Source of the DNA: Marilutibacter aestuarii
GTDB lineage: Bacteria > Pseudomonadota > Gammaproteobacteria > Xanthomonadales > Xanthomonadaceae
DNA length: 64,000 nt
Direction of reading: 5' to 3'
Assembly (NCBI RefSeq): GCF_006546775.1
Contig: NZ_VICE01000084.1
Location: 1 to 64,000 of the forward strand
The notes beneath the pieces are model-generated. The model was given only the letters and a program-made list of their open reading frames with translations, did not search any database and had not been told where the DNA came from. Position numbers and translations under genes: made by a program. This document shows positions 15,274-22,606 of this stretch, piece by piece. The number at the start of each line of letters is the position of its first letter. Positions within the stretch are counted from its first letter, which is position 1.

Positions 15274-16158
15274 TCAGGCCTGGCCCTGGGCCAGCAGCCA
15301 GTCGACGAAGCGCGAGGCCGCCGGGCGCAGGCGGCGGTGCGCCGGGTAGACCACGTAGTAACTCCAGCGCGCCTTGAGCAGCGGGCCGGGCAGCCGCACC
15401 AGCCGCCCCGAGGCCAGGTAGGGCTCGGCGATGCGCCGCCTCGCCAGCGCCACGCCCAGGCCATGTGCGGCGGCATTGAGCGCGTCGGAGGTATCGCTGA
15501 AGGTGTGGTGTTCGTCGACCGGGGCACCATGGGTGTCGGTGGCGCGGAACCAGTCCATCCAGCCCTGGCGCGAGTGGTCGGCGATCAGCCGGTGGCGCAG
15601 GAGGTCGACGGGGGCGTGGATCTCCCCGAAGCCGGGCAAGGCCGGAGAGGCCACCGGGAACAGGTCGTCGTCCATCAGCAGGCGCGCGCTCAGGCCCGGC
15701 CAGTGCCCCGGCCCGTAGCGGATGCCCAGGTCCGGCCCGCCGTCGTCGAAGCGCGTCAGGGCGATCTCGGTGTCCAGGTGCACGCGCAACTCGGGGTGGC
15801 GCTGGCTGAAATCGGGCAGGCGCGGGATCAGCCAGGTGTAGGACAGCGAGTGCAGCGTGGTCACGCGGATCCGTGCCTGCTCGTCGCCCTGGGTGCGCAG
15901 CTTGTGCACCACCCCGTCCATGTCGGCCAGCGCGCTGCCGGCTGCATCGGCGAGCAGGCGGCCCTCGGCTGTCAACGAGACCCCGCGCGCGTGGCGCTGG
16001 AACAGCGACACCCCCAGGCGTGATTCGAGCTTGCGCACGTGGTGGCTGACCGCGCTGGAGGTCAGGTGCAGTTCCTCGGCGGCATGGGTGAAGTTCTGGT
16101 GCCGGGCGGCGGATTCGAACACCGCCAGGGCCGGCAGCAGGTCGGCGCGCAGGGTCAT
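15274..16158 (-). CDS. LysR-type transcriptional regulator (GcvA-like)
   Basis: A 294-residue LysR family regulator. The N-terminal winged helix-turn-helix is clear: LPALAVFESAARHQNFTHAA, then LHLTSSAVSHHVRKLESRLG, in the GcvA/AmpR style. The effector-binding domain occupies ~90-294. ATG 16158 gives the canonical start ten residues before the HTH; the frame is open to 16770 but that region is the divergent transporter gene. It is divergently arranged with the EamA gene at 16262 across a 103-base gap, the classic layout for a LysR regulator and its target. The second EamA gene downstream may be cotranscribed. Confidence 0.93.
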   Translation of the reverse strand: MTLRADLLPALAVFESAARHQNFTHAAEELHLTSSAVSHHVRKLESRLGVSLFQRHARGVSLTAEGRLLADAAGSALADMDGVVHKLRTQGDEQARIRVTTLHSLSYTWLIPRLPDFSQRHPELRVHLDTEIALTRFDDGGPDLGIRYGPGHWPGLSARLLMDDDLFPVASPALPGFGEIHAPVDLLRHRLIADHSRQGWMDWFRATDTHGAPVDEHHTFSDTSDALNAAAHGLGVALARRRIAEPYLASGRLVRLPGPLLKARWSYYVVYPAHRRLRPAASRFVDWLLAQGQA

Positions 16159-16261
16159 CGTAGCCTCAAGCCAGGTTTGTGGCTGGTCGGAAAAGTATGC
16201 ACTTGTTGTCCGGTCCCGTGCTCGCGGAAAATGGACAGCCACGAATCGGACTCGTACCTGC

Positions 16262-17194
16262 ATGGCTTCCGTCCAGTCCACCGCGCCCGTCCTGCCCCCT
16301 GCGCCGTCGCCCTCGCTCGAGGCCGGCGGCATCGCCAGCCGCGACTGGATGACCCCCGTCGAACTGTGCCTGCTGGGCGCCATCTGGGGCGCCTCGTTCC
16401 TGTTCATGCGTGTCGCCGCGCCGCACTTCGGCTCGTTCCCGCTGGTCGAGGTGCGCCTGGGATTCGGTGCGCTCGTGCTCCTCCCGTTCCTGTGGCGCGC
16501 GCGCGCGCGGTTCCCCCTGTCGCTGTGGCCCAAGCTTGCCGGCATCAGTCTGATCAACTCGGCCGTGCCCTTCGTGCTGTTCGCCTGGGCCGCGCAGCAG
16601 GCTCCTGCCGGCGTCAGCGCGATCAGCAACGCGATGACCGTGCTGTTCACCGCCCTGATCGGGTTCCTGTTCTTCGGCGAAAAGATCGGCACCCGACGTG
16701 CCGTCGCGCTGATGGCGGGCTTCGCCGGCGTGGTCGTGCTGGCAAGCGGGAAGGTCGCCGGCGCCAGCATCGGCTGGGCGGTGCTGGCCGGTGCGGGCGC
16801 GGCCTTCCTCTATGGCATCGGCATCAACCTGGTGCGTCGCCACCTCACCGGCCTGCCGCCCGCGGCGGTGGCCGCGGCCACGCTTGGCTGCGCCACGCTG
16901 ATGGTCTCGCCGCTTGCGATCCTGCACTGGCCGCAAGCCCCCGTTCCCATGTTGTCCTGGCTGTGCGCTGCGCTGCTGGGCGTGCTGTGCACCGGCATCG
17001 CCTTCGTCATGTACTACCGGCTGATCGCCCGCGTCGGTGCAAGCCGCGCGTCCACCGTCACTTACCTCGTGCCCCTGTTCGGCGTCGCGTGGGCCTGGTG
17101 GCTGCTCGACGAACCGCTGACCCTGACCATGGGCGTCGCCGGGGCGATCATCCTCGGCAGCGTCGCCTTCAGCCAGGGCAAGCCGAAGCCATGA
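16262..17194 (+). CDS. EamA/DMT family transporter, probable target of the divergent LysR
   Basis: A 310-residue DMT exporter. A ~30-residue Pro-rich N-terminal tail precedes helix 1 (LCLLGAIWGASFLFMRVAAP). Two EamA repeats follow, with FALFAWAAQQ-type and YLVPLFGVAWAWWLLDEPL motifs, the latter being the conserved helix-9 signature. ATG 16262 is used; a later Met (MTPVELCLLG) could also serve and would remove the tail. The final codons overlap the next small gene by ATGA. Control by the divergent LysR protein is inferred from layout only. Confidence 0.9.
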   Translation: MASVQSTAPVLPPAPSPSLEAGGIASRDWMTPVELCLLGAIWGASFLFMRVAAPHFGSFPLVEVRLGFGALVLLPFLWRARARFPLSLWPKLAGISLINSAVPFVLFAWAAQQAPAGVSAISNAMTVLFTALIGFLFFGEKIGTRRAVALMAGFAGVVVLASGKVAGASIGWAVLAGAGAAFLYGIGINLVRRHLTGLPPAAVAAATLGCATLMVSPLAILHWPQAPVPMLSWLCAALLGVLCTGIAFVMYYRLIARVGASRASTVTYLVPLFGVAWAWWLLDEPLTLTMGVAGAIILGSVAFSQGKPKP

Positions 17195-17424
17195 GCGGCA
17201 GCGATCGGCCCCAGCATCGCGTCGTGTTCGACTTCGAGATCGACTTCAGCAATGGCGGCGGCCTGCAGGGCCAGGGCTTCCGCCTCGATATCGACGGCAC
17301 CGACATCGACGACGCAGAACTGGCCGACTACATCGTCCGCGACCTGCGCCTGCTGATGGTGGGCGAGGTCCGTATCCTCGGCAAGCGCGTCATCCGCGAG
17401 GCGCACAAGCGCGTAGCGTCATAG
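17191..17424 (+). CDS. small conserved protein, function unknown
   Basis: A 77-residue acidic soluble protein overlapping the stop of the EamA gene by ATGA, so it is translationally coupled to the transporter. Visible features are an FDFEIDFSNGGGLQGQGFRL segment, a DIDGTDIDDAELADYIV stretch and a basic tail (ILGKRVIREAHKR). I recall similar small proteins in actinobacteria and Xanthomonads, sometimes labelled 'cyclase', but I cannot support that function. No signal peptide or membrane segment is present. Confidence 0.7.
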   Translation: MSGSDRPQHRVVFDFEIDFSNGGGLQGQGFRLDIDGTDIDDAELADYIVRDLRLLMVGEVRILGKRVIREAHKRVAS

Positions 17425-17532
17425 GGCGACCCGAGGCGCCGCGTCCCGGTGCGGGCATCGGGCGGACATCAAGCTGCCCGCGCAGGACACTCCGCATCGC
17501 TGCTCGAGCGGGTGCTCCGCGTGGGCGGGCGC

Positions 17533-18228
17533 TCAATCGCGGCGTTTGGACGTTTCGCGACTCTCCGCGAAATCGGGGAAGGTCTCGGCCAGCGAGTCCT
17601 TGTCCGGCAGGATGTAGAAGACGCCGCCCTTCTCGAAGGTGGGTTGGATGATGCCTTCGTAGAAACCGGGCTCGACGTTGATGCAGCCATGGGTGATGCG
17701 GTTGTCGTCCGGCGTGGGTGATGCGAGGCGCTCGGGGCGCTTCTCGGCCGGGACACCGGTCGCGGTGGGGTGCATGGAGACCGCGGAATCGTAGTCCACC
17801 CACAGCACGCGGCCGGCGTCGATGGACGGGCCGTAACCGCCGACGAAGCGCCCCGCGGGCGTCGTGCGGTCGCGGCCCGGGATCTCGCGAAGCGCCAGGC
17901 CGGCGACGCCCGGGGCCGAGTGATCGCCGACCGCCGAGCCGAACAGCCCGGGCGCGGCGCCCAGCAGTCGACCGTCGCCACCGAACACCAGGATCTGTGC
18001 CGCGGCCTTGTCCATGATCGCGAACGGATACCCCTCGGTGTCGCGGGTCGCGACCACCCATCCGGCGAGTTCGATCACGGTGTCGGAGACTTCCTGGCCT
18101 TCGGGAAGCTGGTCGTTGGTGGGCACCGGCTCCGTGGCGGTTTCCTGGGCGTGGGCGGGGCCGAGGCACGCGAACGAAAACAGCACCAGTGCGAGGGCGC
18201 CCTGGGCGGCGCGGATCATGGGGGGCAT
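17533..18228 (-). CDS. secreted L,D-transpeptidase (YkuD domain)
   Basis: A 231-residue periplasmic protein with a Sec signal peptide (through AHA-QE, about residue 28). The YkuD catalytic motif is seen as SMHPT (His153), then ITHGCINV with His180 and nucleophile Cys182. Such enzymes make 3-3 peptidoglycan crosslinks or attach lipoproteins. The usual SxGCIR ending is HGCINV here, as in a Xanthomonad subfamily. It is 117 bases downstream of an Lpp-like lipoprotein gene on the same strand, which is suggestive given that E. coli YkuD enzymes attach Lpp to murein. Confidence 0.88.
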   Translation of the reverse strand: MPPMIRAAQGALALVLFSFACLGPAHAQETATEPVPTNDQLPEGQEVSDTVIELAGWVVATRDTEGYPFAIMDKAAAQILVFGGDGRLLGAAPGLFGSAVGDHSAPGVAGLALREIPGRDRTTPAGRFVGGYGPSIDAGRVLWVDYDSAVSMHPTATGVPAEKRPERLASPTPDDNRITHGCINVEPGFYEGIIQPTFEKGGVFYILPDKDSLAETFPDFAESRETSKRRD

Positions 18229-18345
18229 GGGCGTACGGATGGGACGACTTCCTACGGCAAAGATGGACGACGGGAAAAGGACCGGTGGCCAGCAAAGGCC
18301 ACCAGTCCCGGGTTCAAACGTTCATCGCGAGTCGTGCGGGAACGA

Positions 18346-18615
18346 TCAACCGCGCGGCACGCGACCTGGCGAGCTTTCAAGCCGCTGCACGCGGCCTTCG
18401 AGCGAGTCCAGGCGCTGGTTGGCCTGCTGCGCGGCCTGGTTGGCCGACTCGGCGCTCTGGGCTGCGCTCTGGACCTGCGAGTCGAGCTGGTCGAGGCGGG
18501 AATTGACGCGCGCGAAGTCGTCGTCGTAGGTGGCGCAGCCACCCAGGCCCAGGGATGCGGCGATGATCGCCACGCCGAGCGTACGCGTCATCGCGTGGTT
18601 CTTGTTGAGAGACAT
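18346..18615 (-). CDS. Lpp/OprI-like alanine-zipper lipoprotein
   Basis: An 89-residue lipoprotein. MSLNKNHAMTRTLGVAII leads to lipobox LGLGGC with Cys27. The mature part is a single heptad-repeat helix rich in Ala, Gln, Asn and Ser (about residues 32-80) as in Lpp/OprI. It ends SSPGRVPRG and has no C-terminal Lys, so covalent attachment to murein as in E. coli Lpp is unlikely. AAGGAG seven bases upstream fixes the ATG at 18615. The AT-rich promoter region upstream fits a highly expressed outer-membrane protein. Confidence 0.88.
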   Translation of the reverse strand: MSLNKNHAMTRTLGVAIIAASLGLGGCATYDDDFARVNSRLDQLDSQVQSAAQSAESANQAAQQANQRLDSLEGRVQRLESSPGRVPRG

Positions 18616-18648
18616 GGCAGTTCTCCTTCGTCCGGGGGGTTGAAACTC

Positions 18649-18677
18649 AAATATAGCGACCCGGTTGTTAGGGTCGC
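18649..18677 (-). promoter_or_regulatory. promoter of the Lpp-like gene with adjoining dyad
   Basis: On the minus strand TATATT (18654-18649) is a strong -10 candidate 34 bases before the ATG. Immediately upstream lies the dyad GCGACCC-N8-GGGTCGC (18656-18677), occupying the -35/spacer region, as an operator or activator site would. No typical -35 hexamer is present. Confidence 0.5.
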
Positions 18678-18816
18678 GAAACGCCTTCAGCAGCGTGCGT
18701 CGAAGTGCGTGGATGGATTGTGAAGAGGGGCCGCGCAGGCGGTCAACACGGCCTCGTCGCGGCATCACGGCGGCATCGTGCACGGTGTCCGCCCCGGCTG
18801 TGAGGGCGGTCACCGT

Positions 18817-20133
18817 TCAGGAGTTACGCCCTTCCAGGCGCCGTTGCGCCCTTGCCAGACCGCCTCCCGTCACGGCCCAGACGAGCGCCAGCGCGGCGCC
18901 GACGAGGGCGGCGATGGCGGGCTGGCTGGCGAGCATGTCGACGAGGGTCTTGCTCCACGCGCTGACGGCGTCGCCGCCCCGGTAGACGACGGTGTCGATG
19001 AAGTTCTTGCCCTTGTACTTCGCCTCGGGCGAGACGACGGTGTAGAGCATTTCGCGGCCGGGGCGGACGAAGCCGTACTCGCCGGCGCGGCGCACGATCA
19101 TCACGACCGCGAGCACGGCGAAGGTCGGGGCGAATGCCAGCCAGAGGAAGCCGCACATGACGACCAGCGGCACCGCGACCAGCAGCACGCCGATGCCGAG
19201 CTTCCGGGCGATTCGGCCGGTGATGAAGAGCTGGGAGAGGATGGCCAGCGACTGCACGATGGTGTCGATGACGCCGAACACGCGGGTCTGGTCTTCGCGG
19301 TCGGGGAAGGTGGCCTCCACCAGGCGTGCCTGTTCGAAATAGAGGAAGGTGGTCACGCTTGCCAACAGCAGCACGAACACGGCGATGCCCAGCAGGTAGG
19401 GCGAGCGCAGCACCGTGGTGGCGCCGGCGAAGGAGTTGCCGCCCAGCCGCGTCGAGCGCGAGGCCGTGTCGTGGTCGAGGTCGCCGGCGTCGACGGGGTG
19501 GCGGTCGCGCCAGCGCTGCAGGGCCATCGCCTGGGCGATGGCGGCCAGCAGGAGCGCCGCTGCCAGCACCAGCAGGCCGGCATGGCCGATGGGCCCGACC
19601 AGGGCGACGCCGAGGAGGGGGCCGGTCAGGCCGCCCAGGCTGGCGCCGGCGGCCATCAGCGCGAAGGTGCGCTTGGCCTGCGCGGTCGGGAACAGGTCGA
19701 CCAGCACGCTCCAGGCCAGCGAGATGGCGATCATGTTGAACACCGACAGCCAGACGTAGAAGCTGCGCGCGACCCAGACATCGTCCGGGCGTATGTAGAT
19801 CGCGGCGGCGAAGGCCAGCAGGTTGGCGGCGAAGAAGCCGTAGACCCAGGGCAGGATGCGGCGGCGGGCGACGCGCCCGGCGACCCAGCCGAACAGCGGC
19901 ATCGCCGCGAGCGTGGCGACGAAGGTCGCGGTGAACAGCCATTGCAGGTTGTCCACGCCGCCGGCGATGCCCATGGTCTCGCGCACGGGGCGCAGCATGA
20001 AGTACCCGGTGAACAGCAGGAAGAACAGCAGCGCGCCACCGGCGACCGGCAGCGCCTCGTCCGGCTCGAGGCCGAACAGGCGCGACAGCGTGCGGGCGAG
20101 GAAGGGTGGCGGCGCCGCGTCCCCGGTCGGCAT
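18817..20133 (-). CDS. NTP/NDP exchange transporter (ADP/ATP translocase-like, MFS fold)
   Basis: A 438-residue, ~12-helix membrane protein. Distinctive stretches are LLFFLLFTGYFMLRPVRETMG after a short cytoplasmic N-terminus, NMIAISLAWSVLVDLFP, ASLGGLTGPLLG and a late GFVRPGREMLYTVVSPEAKYKGKNF split by polar loops. These match the free-living branch of the NTP/NDP antiporter family, often labelled MFS. The obligate-intracellular members import host ATP; the role in free-living Xanthomonads is unknown. The stop of the Tat-exported aldo/keto reductase gene lies 3 bases upstream of this start region on the same strand, so the two are likely cotranscribed. Confidence 0.82.
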   Translation of the reverse strand: MPTGDAAPPPFLARTLSRLFGLEPDEALPVAGGALLFFLLFTGYFMLRPVRETMGIAGGVDNLQWLFTATFVATLAAMPLFGWVAGRVARRRILPWVYGFFAANLLAFAAAIYIRPDDVWVARSFYVWLSVFNMIAISLAWSVLVDLFPTAQAKRTFALMAAGASLGGLTGPLLGVALVGPIGHAGLLVLAAALLLAAIAQAMALQRWRDRHPVDAGDLDHDTASRSTRLGGNSFAGATTVLRSPYLLGIAVFVLLLASVTTFLYFEQARLVEATFPDREDQTRVFGVIDTIVQSLAILSQLFITGRIARKLGIGVLLVAVPLVVMCGFLWLAFAPTFAVLAVVMIVRRAGEYGFVRPGREMLYTVVSPEAKYKGKNFIDTVVYRGGDAVSAWSKTLVDMLASQPAIAALVGAALALVWAVTGGGLARAQRRLEGRNS

Positions 20134-20136
20134 GGC

Positions 20137-21102
20137 TCAGGCCAGCGCCGCGACCAGGGCTTCCCGCTGCTTGGCGTCGAGGAAAGGCTCGACGCCGGCC
20201 TTGAGGTTGTCGGCCTGGTGGCGGGGCTTGGACGTCGCCGGGATCACCACGTTCACCGCCGGATGCGCGAGCACGAACTTCAGGAACAACTGGCCCCAGG
20301 AGTCCGCGCCCACGTCCGCGGCCCAGCCCGGCAGGGGCTTGTCCTTGACCTGGGCGAACAGGCGGCCGTCCTCGTAGGCGCGGTTGATGATGACGGCGAT
20401 CCCGAGCTCCTGCGCGAGCGGCAGCACCTCGCGCTCGGCGCCGCGCGAGACCACCGAGTAATTGATCTGGACGAAGTCCGGCTTGTGCCGGCGCATCGCC
20501 GCGGCCAGGTCCGCCTGGGCGCTTTCCTGGTAGTGGGTCAGGCCCGAGTAACGCACCTTGCCCTGGTCCTTGAGCGACTCGATCAGTGCGTACTGGGTGG
20601 CGGTGTCGCCCAGGTTGTGGACCTGCAGCAGTTCGACGCGGTCGGTCTTCAGGTCGCGCAGTGAGCCCTCGAACTGGGCCAGGCCTTCGTCGCGACCGGT
20701 CACGCGCGAGAGCTTGGTGGCGAGGAACAGGCGGTCGCGCACGCCGGCCTGGGCGACGAGGTCGCCGAGCACGGGTTCGGAGCGGCCGTAGGTGGGCGCG
20801 GTGTCGATGAGGGTGGCGCCGGAGGCGACGAACAGTTGCAGGACCTGGAGCAGGGGTTCGCGGGAGGCGACGTCCTCACCGACGTCCAGGCTGCCCGAGG
20901 TGCCCATGCCGATCACCGGCAGCGGCGCTTTGTCGCGCGGAATGGGGCGGCTTGCCAGCGGCTTCGCCACTTGGGTCGTCGCCGGTGCCACGGGCGCCGG
21001 TGCGGTCGGCGCCGGTTCCTGGCTGCAGGCGATCAGCGGGGACAGCGCGAATGCGCCGGCGGCGAGGGCGGTCGATCCCAGGAATTCGCGACGACTGGCC
21101 AT
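20137..21102 (-). CDS. Tat-exported aldo/keto reductase lipoprotein
   Basis: A 321-residue aldo/keto reductase with an export signal: MASRREFLGSTALAAGAF contains a twin-arginine and ends in lipobox LIAC, so it is probably a Tat-exported lipoprotein. GGAG six bases upstream supports ATG 21102 over the in-frame ATG at 21114. The AKR catalytic set is visible: Asp in LIDTAPTYGRSEP, Tyr in the same motif, Lys in LFLATKLSRV and His in LLQVHNLGDT. NADPH-binding AKRs loaded with cofactor are typical Tat cargo. The substrate is unknown. Followed by the NTP/NDP exchanger after 3 bases. Confidence 0.88.
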   Translation of the reverse strand: MASRREFLGSTALAAGAFALSPLIACSQEPAPTAPAPVAPATTQVAKPLASRPIPRDKAPLPVIGMGTSGSLDVGEDVASREPLLQVLQLFVASGATLIDTAPTYGRSEPVLGDLVAQAGVRDRLFLATKLSRVTGRDEGLAQFEGSLRDLKTDRVELLQVHNLGDTATQYALIESLKDQGKVRYSGLTHYQESAQADLAAAMRRHKPDFVQINYSVVSRGAEREVLPLAQELGIAVIINRAYEDGRLFAQVKDKPLPGWAADVGADSWGQLFLKFVLAHPAVNVVIPATSKPRHQADNLKAGVEPFLDAKQREALVAALA

Positions 21103-21209
21103 GGCAGGCTCCAAAGTGTCCGGAAGGGTCGGAGTCTGCCCGAGACTGCGTTAACGCATTGCAGGCGAACAGTGCCGATCGGCATGCCCGCCGCTGGTCG
21201 GTGAGCGCC

Positions 21210-22073
21210 TCAGCCGCCTTCCAGCCGCGCCTGCAGCGCCATCGCCGCGGCCGGGTTGCGGGCTTTCGCCGCGCTGATGAAATAGACGAACACCTCGCGC
21301 CGCGCCGCATGGGGTGGCGTGCTCCCGCCGACGTGGGGCAGGTCGTCGGGGTCGCCGCCGCCCGCCCAGCTCCGCGCGCGGGCGGCCCAGGCGTCGAGTT
21401 CCTCCGCCGGATAGCCCTGCGGCGCATCCTCGCGCGAACGCATCAGTCGCGCGTAGACGAAGGGGCCGGTGAGGTCGGCGATGGACGGGTGCTCGGGGGA
21501 GTCGGTGAACACCGTCGCGACGCCGCGCGCCCGCGCCAGCGCGAGATAGGCCTCGCAGGCGAAACTGTCGTGCCGCACCTCGAGCACGTGCCGCAGCGGG
21601 CGGCCGTCGAGGCGGTCGGGCAGGCCGTCGAGGAAGCCGGCGATGTCGCCGGCATCGAAGCGGCGGCTGGGCGCGAACTGCCAGAGGATCGGCCCCAGGC
21701 GTTCGCCGAACTCCGACAGGCCACCGGCGATGAAGGCCCTCGCGCTGCCGGTCGCGCCCGCCAGCCGTGCCTGCTGGGTGACGCGCCCGGGCGCCTTCAG
21801 CGAGAACATGAAGTGCGGCGGCGTCTCCGCGGCCCACTTGGCGTAGGTCGCCGGTTTCTGTGCACTGTAGAAGGTGCCGTTGACCTCGATGCTGGACAGG
21901 TGGCGGCTGGCGTATTCCAGTTCGCGTAGCTGCACCAGGCCGCGCGGATAGAAGTTGTCGCGCCACGGCGCGAAGGTCCAGCCGCCGATGCCGACGCGGA
22001 TGCCGTCGATCGGCGCGACGCCCTCGTCGCGCGCAACGGCCCCGGGCGCGGCCATGCCCTCGAGCAGATTCAT
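21210..22073 (-). CDS. DUF72 (YecE-like) protein
   Basis: A 287-residue TIM-barrel-like DUF72/YecE protein. Family landmarks are IRVGIGGWTFAPWRDNFYP near the start, EVNGTFYSAQKPATYAKW, FMFSLKAPGRVTQ and LEVRHDSFACEAY. DUF72 proteins are widespread; a nuclease-like role has been suggested without proof. ATG 22073 gives a short N-terminal tail before the barrel. The next minus-strand gene upstream, a VOC protein, ends 19 bases away, so they may form one transcript. Confidence 0.9.
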   Translation of the reverse strand: MNLLEGMAAPGAVARDEGVAPIDGIRVGIGGWTFAPWRDNFYPRGLVQLRELEYASRHLSSIEVNGTFYSAQKPATYAKWAAETPPHFMFSLKAPGRVTQQARLAGATGSARAFIAGGLSEFGERLGPILWQFAPSRRFDAGDIAGFLDGLPDRLDGRPLRHVLEVRHDSFACEAYLALARARGVATVFTDSPEHPSIADLTGPFVYARLMRSREDAPQGYPAEELDAWAARARSWAGGGDPDDLPHVGGSTPPHAARREVFVYFISAAKARNPAAAMALQARLEGG

Positions 22074-22092
22074 CAACGCATCTCGCGGCGGA

Positions 22093-22518
22093 TCAGGCGT
22101 CGGGATGTCCGGCCGACCAGGGGTCGTAGCTTCCGAACCACCACAGGTGGCCCTCGGGGTCGCGGCACATGTAGCCGCGACCGCCGTAGTCCTGGTCGGC
22201 GATCTCCATCTCGATCGTCGCGCCCGCGGCTTTGGCGCGGGCGTAATGCGCATCGGCGTCGTCGACGATCACACAGGGGCTCTGCGTCTCGCGCAGGCCG
22301 ATATCGCCCGGTTGCGCGATGCGCCCCGCCCACTCGCCCTCTTTCATGGCCGAGCCGAGCATGACCATGCCGTCGCCGAATGTCAGCTGGGCATGGTGGA
22401 CGATGTCGCCATCGGCGTAGACGACATGCTTCTCGAAGCCGAACGCCTTGCACAGGAACTCGATGGCGGCCGGTGCGTCACGGTAGGTCAGGCAGGGGAT
22501 GATGCGGCTTCCGGCCAT
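22093..22518 (-). CDS. VOC family (glyoxalase/bleomycin-resistance-like) protein
   Basis: A 141-residue VOC protein: MAGSRIIPCLTYRDAPAAIE, then FLCKAFGFEKH, and a C-terminal GRGYMCRDPEGHLWWFGSYDPW. An AGGAAG ribosome site supports ATG 22518; the open frame extends to 22584 without such a signal. The ending resembles the 'AdPEGHxWxF' subfamily often annotated as glyoxalase superfamily PhnB. It is unrelated in position to the ECF42 cluster and no TGTCGA-type promoter is seen near it. Confidence 0.88.
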   Translation of the reverse strand: MAGSRIIPCLTYRDAPAAIEFLCKAFGFEKHVVYADGDIVHHAQLTFGDGMVMLGSAMKEGEWAGRIAQPGDIGLRETQSPCVIVDDADAHYARAKAAGATIEMEIADQDYGGRGYMCRDPEGHLWWFGSYDPWSAGHPDA

Positions 22519-22606
22519 GGCGGCGCTTCCTGGGATGGGGTCCCGACGATACCGCAGGGACGTGCAGGGCCGGCGACCGTGCATCGGTCGCCGGCACCGG
22601 CGGGAC

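Noticed and set aside
17533-18615. L,D-transpeptidase and Lpp-like gene as a proven anchoring pair
   Set aside because: The Lpp-like protein has no C-terminal Lys. Kept only as a finding, not as a functional claim.
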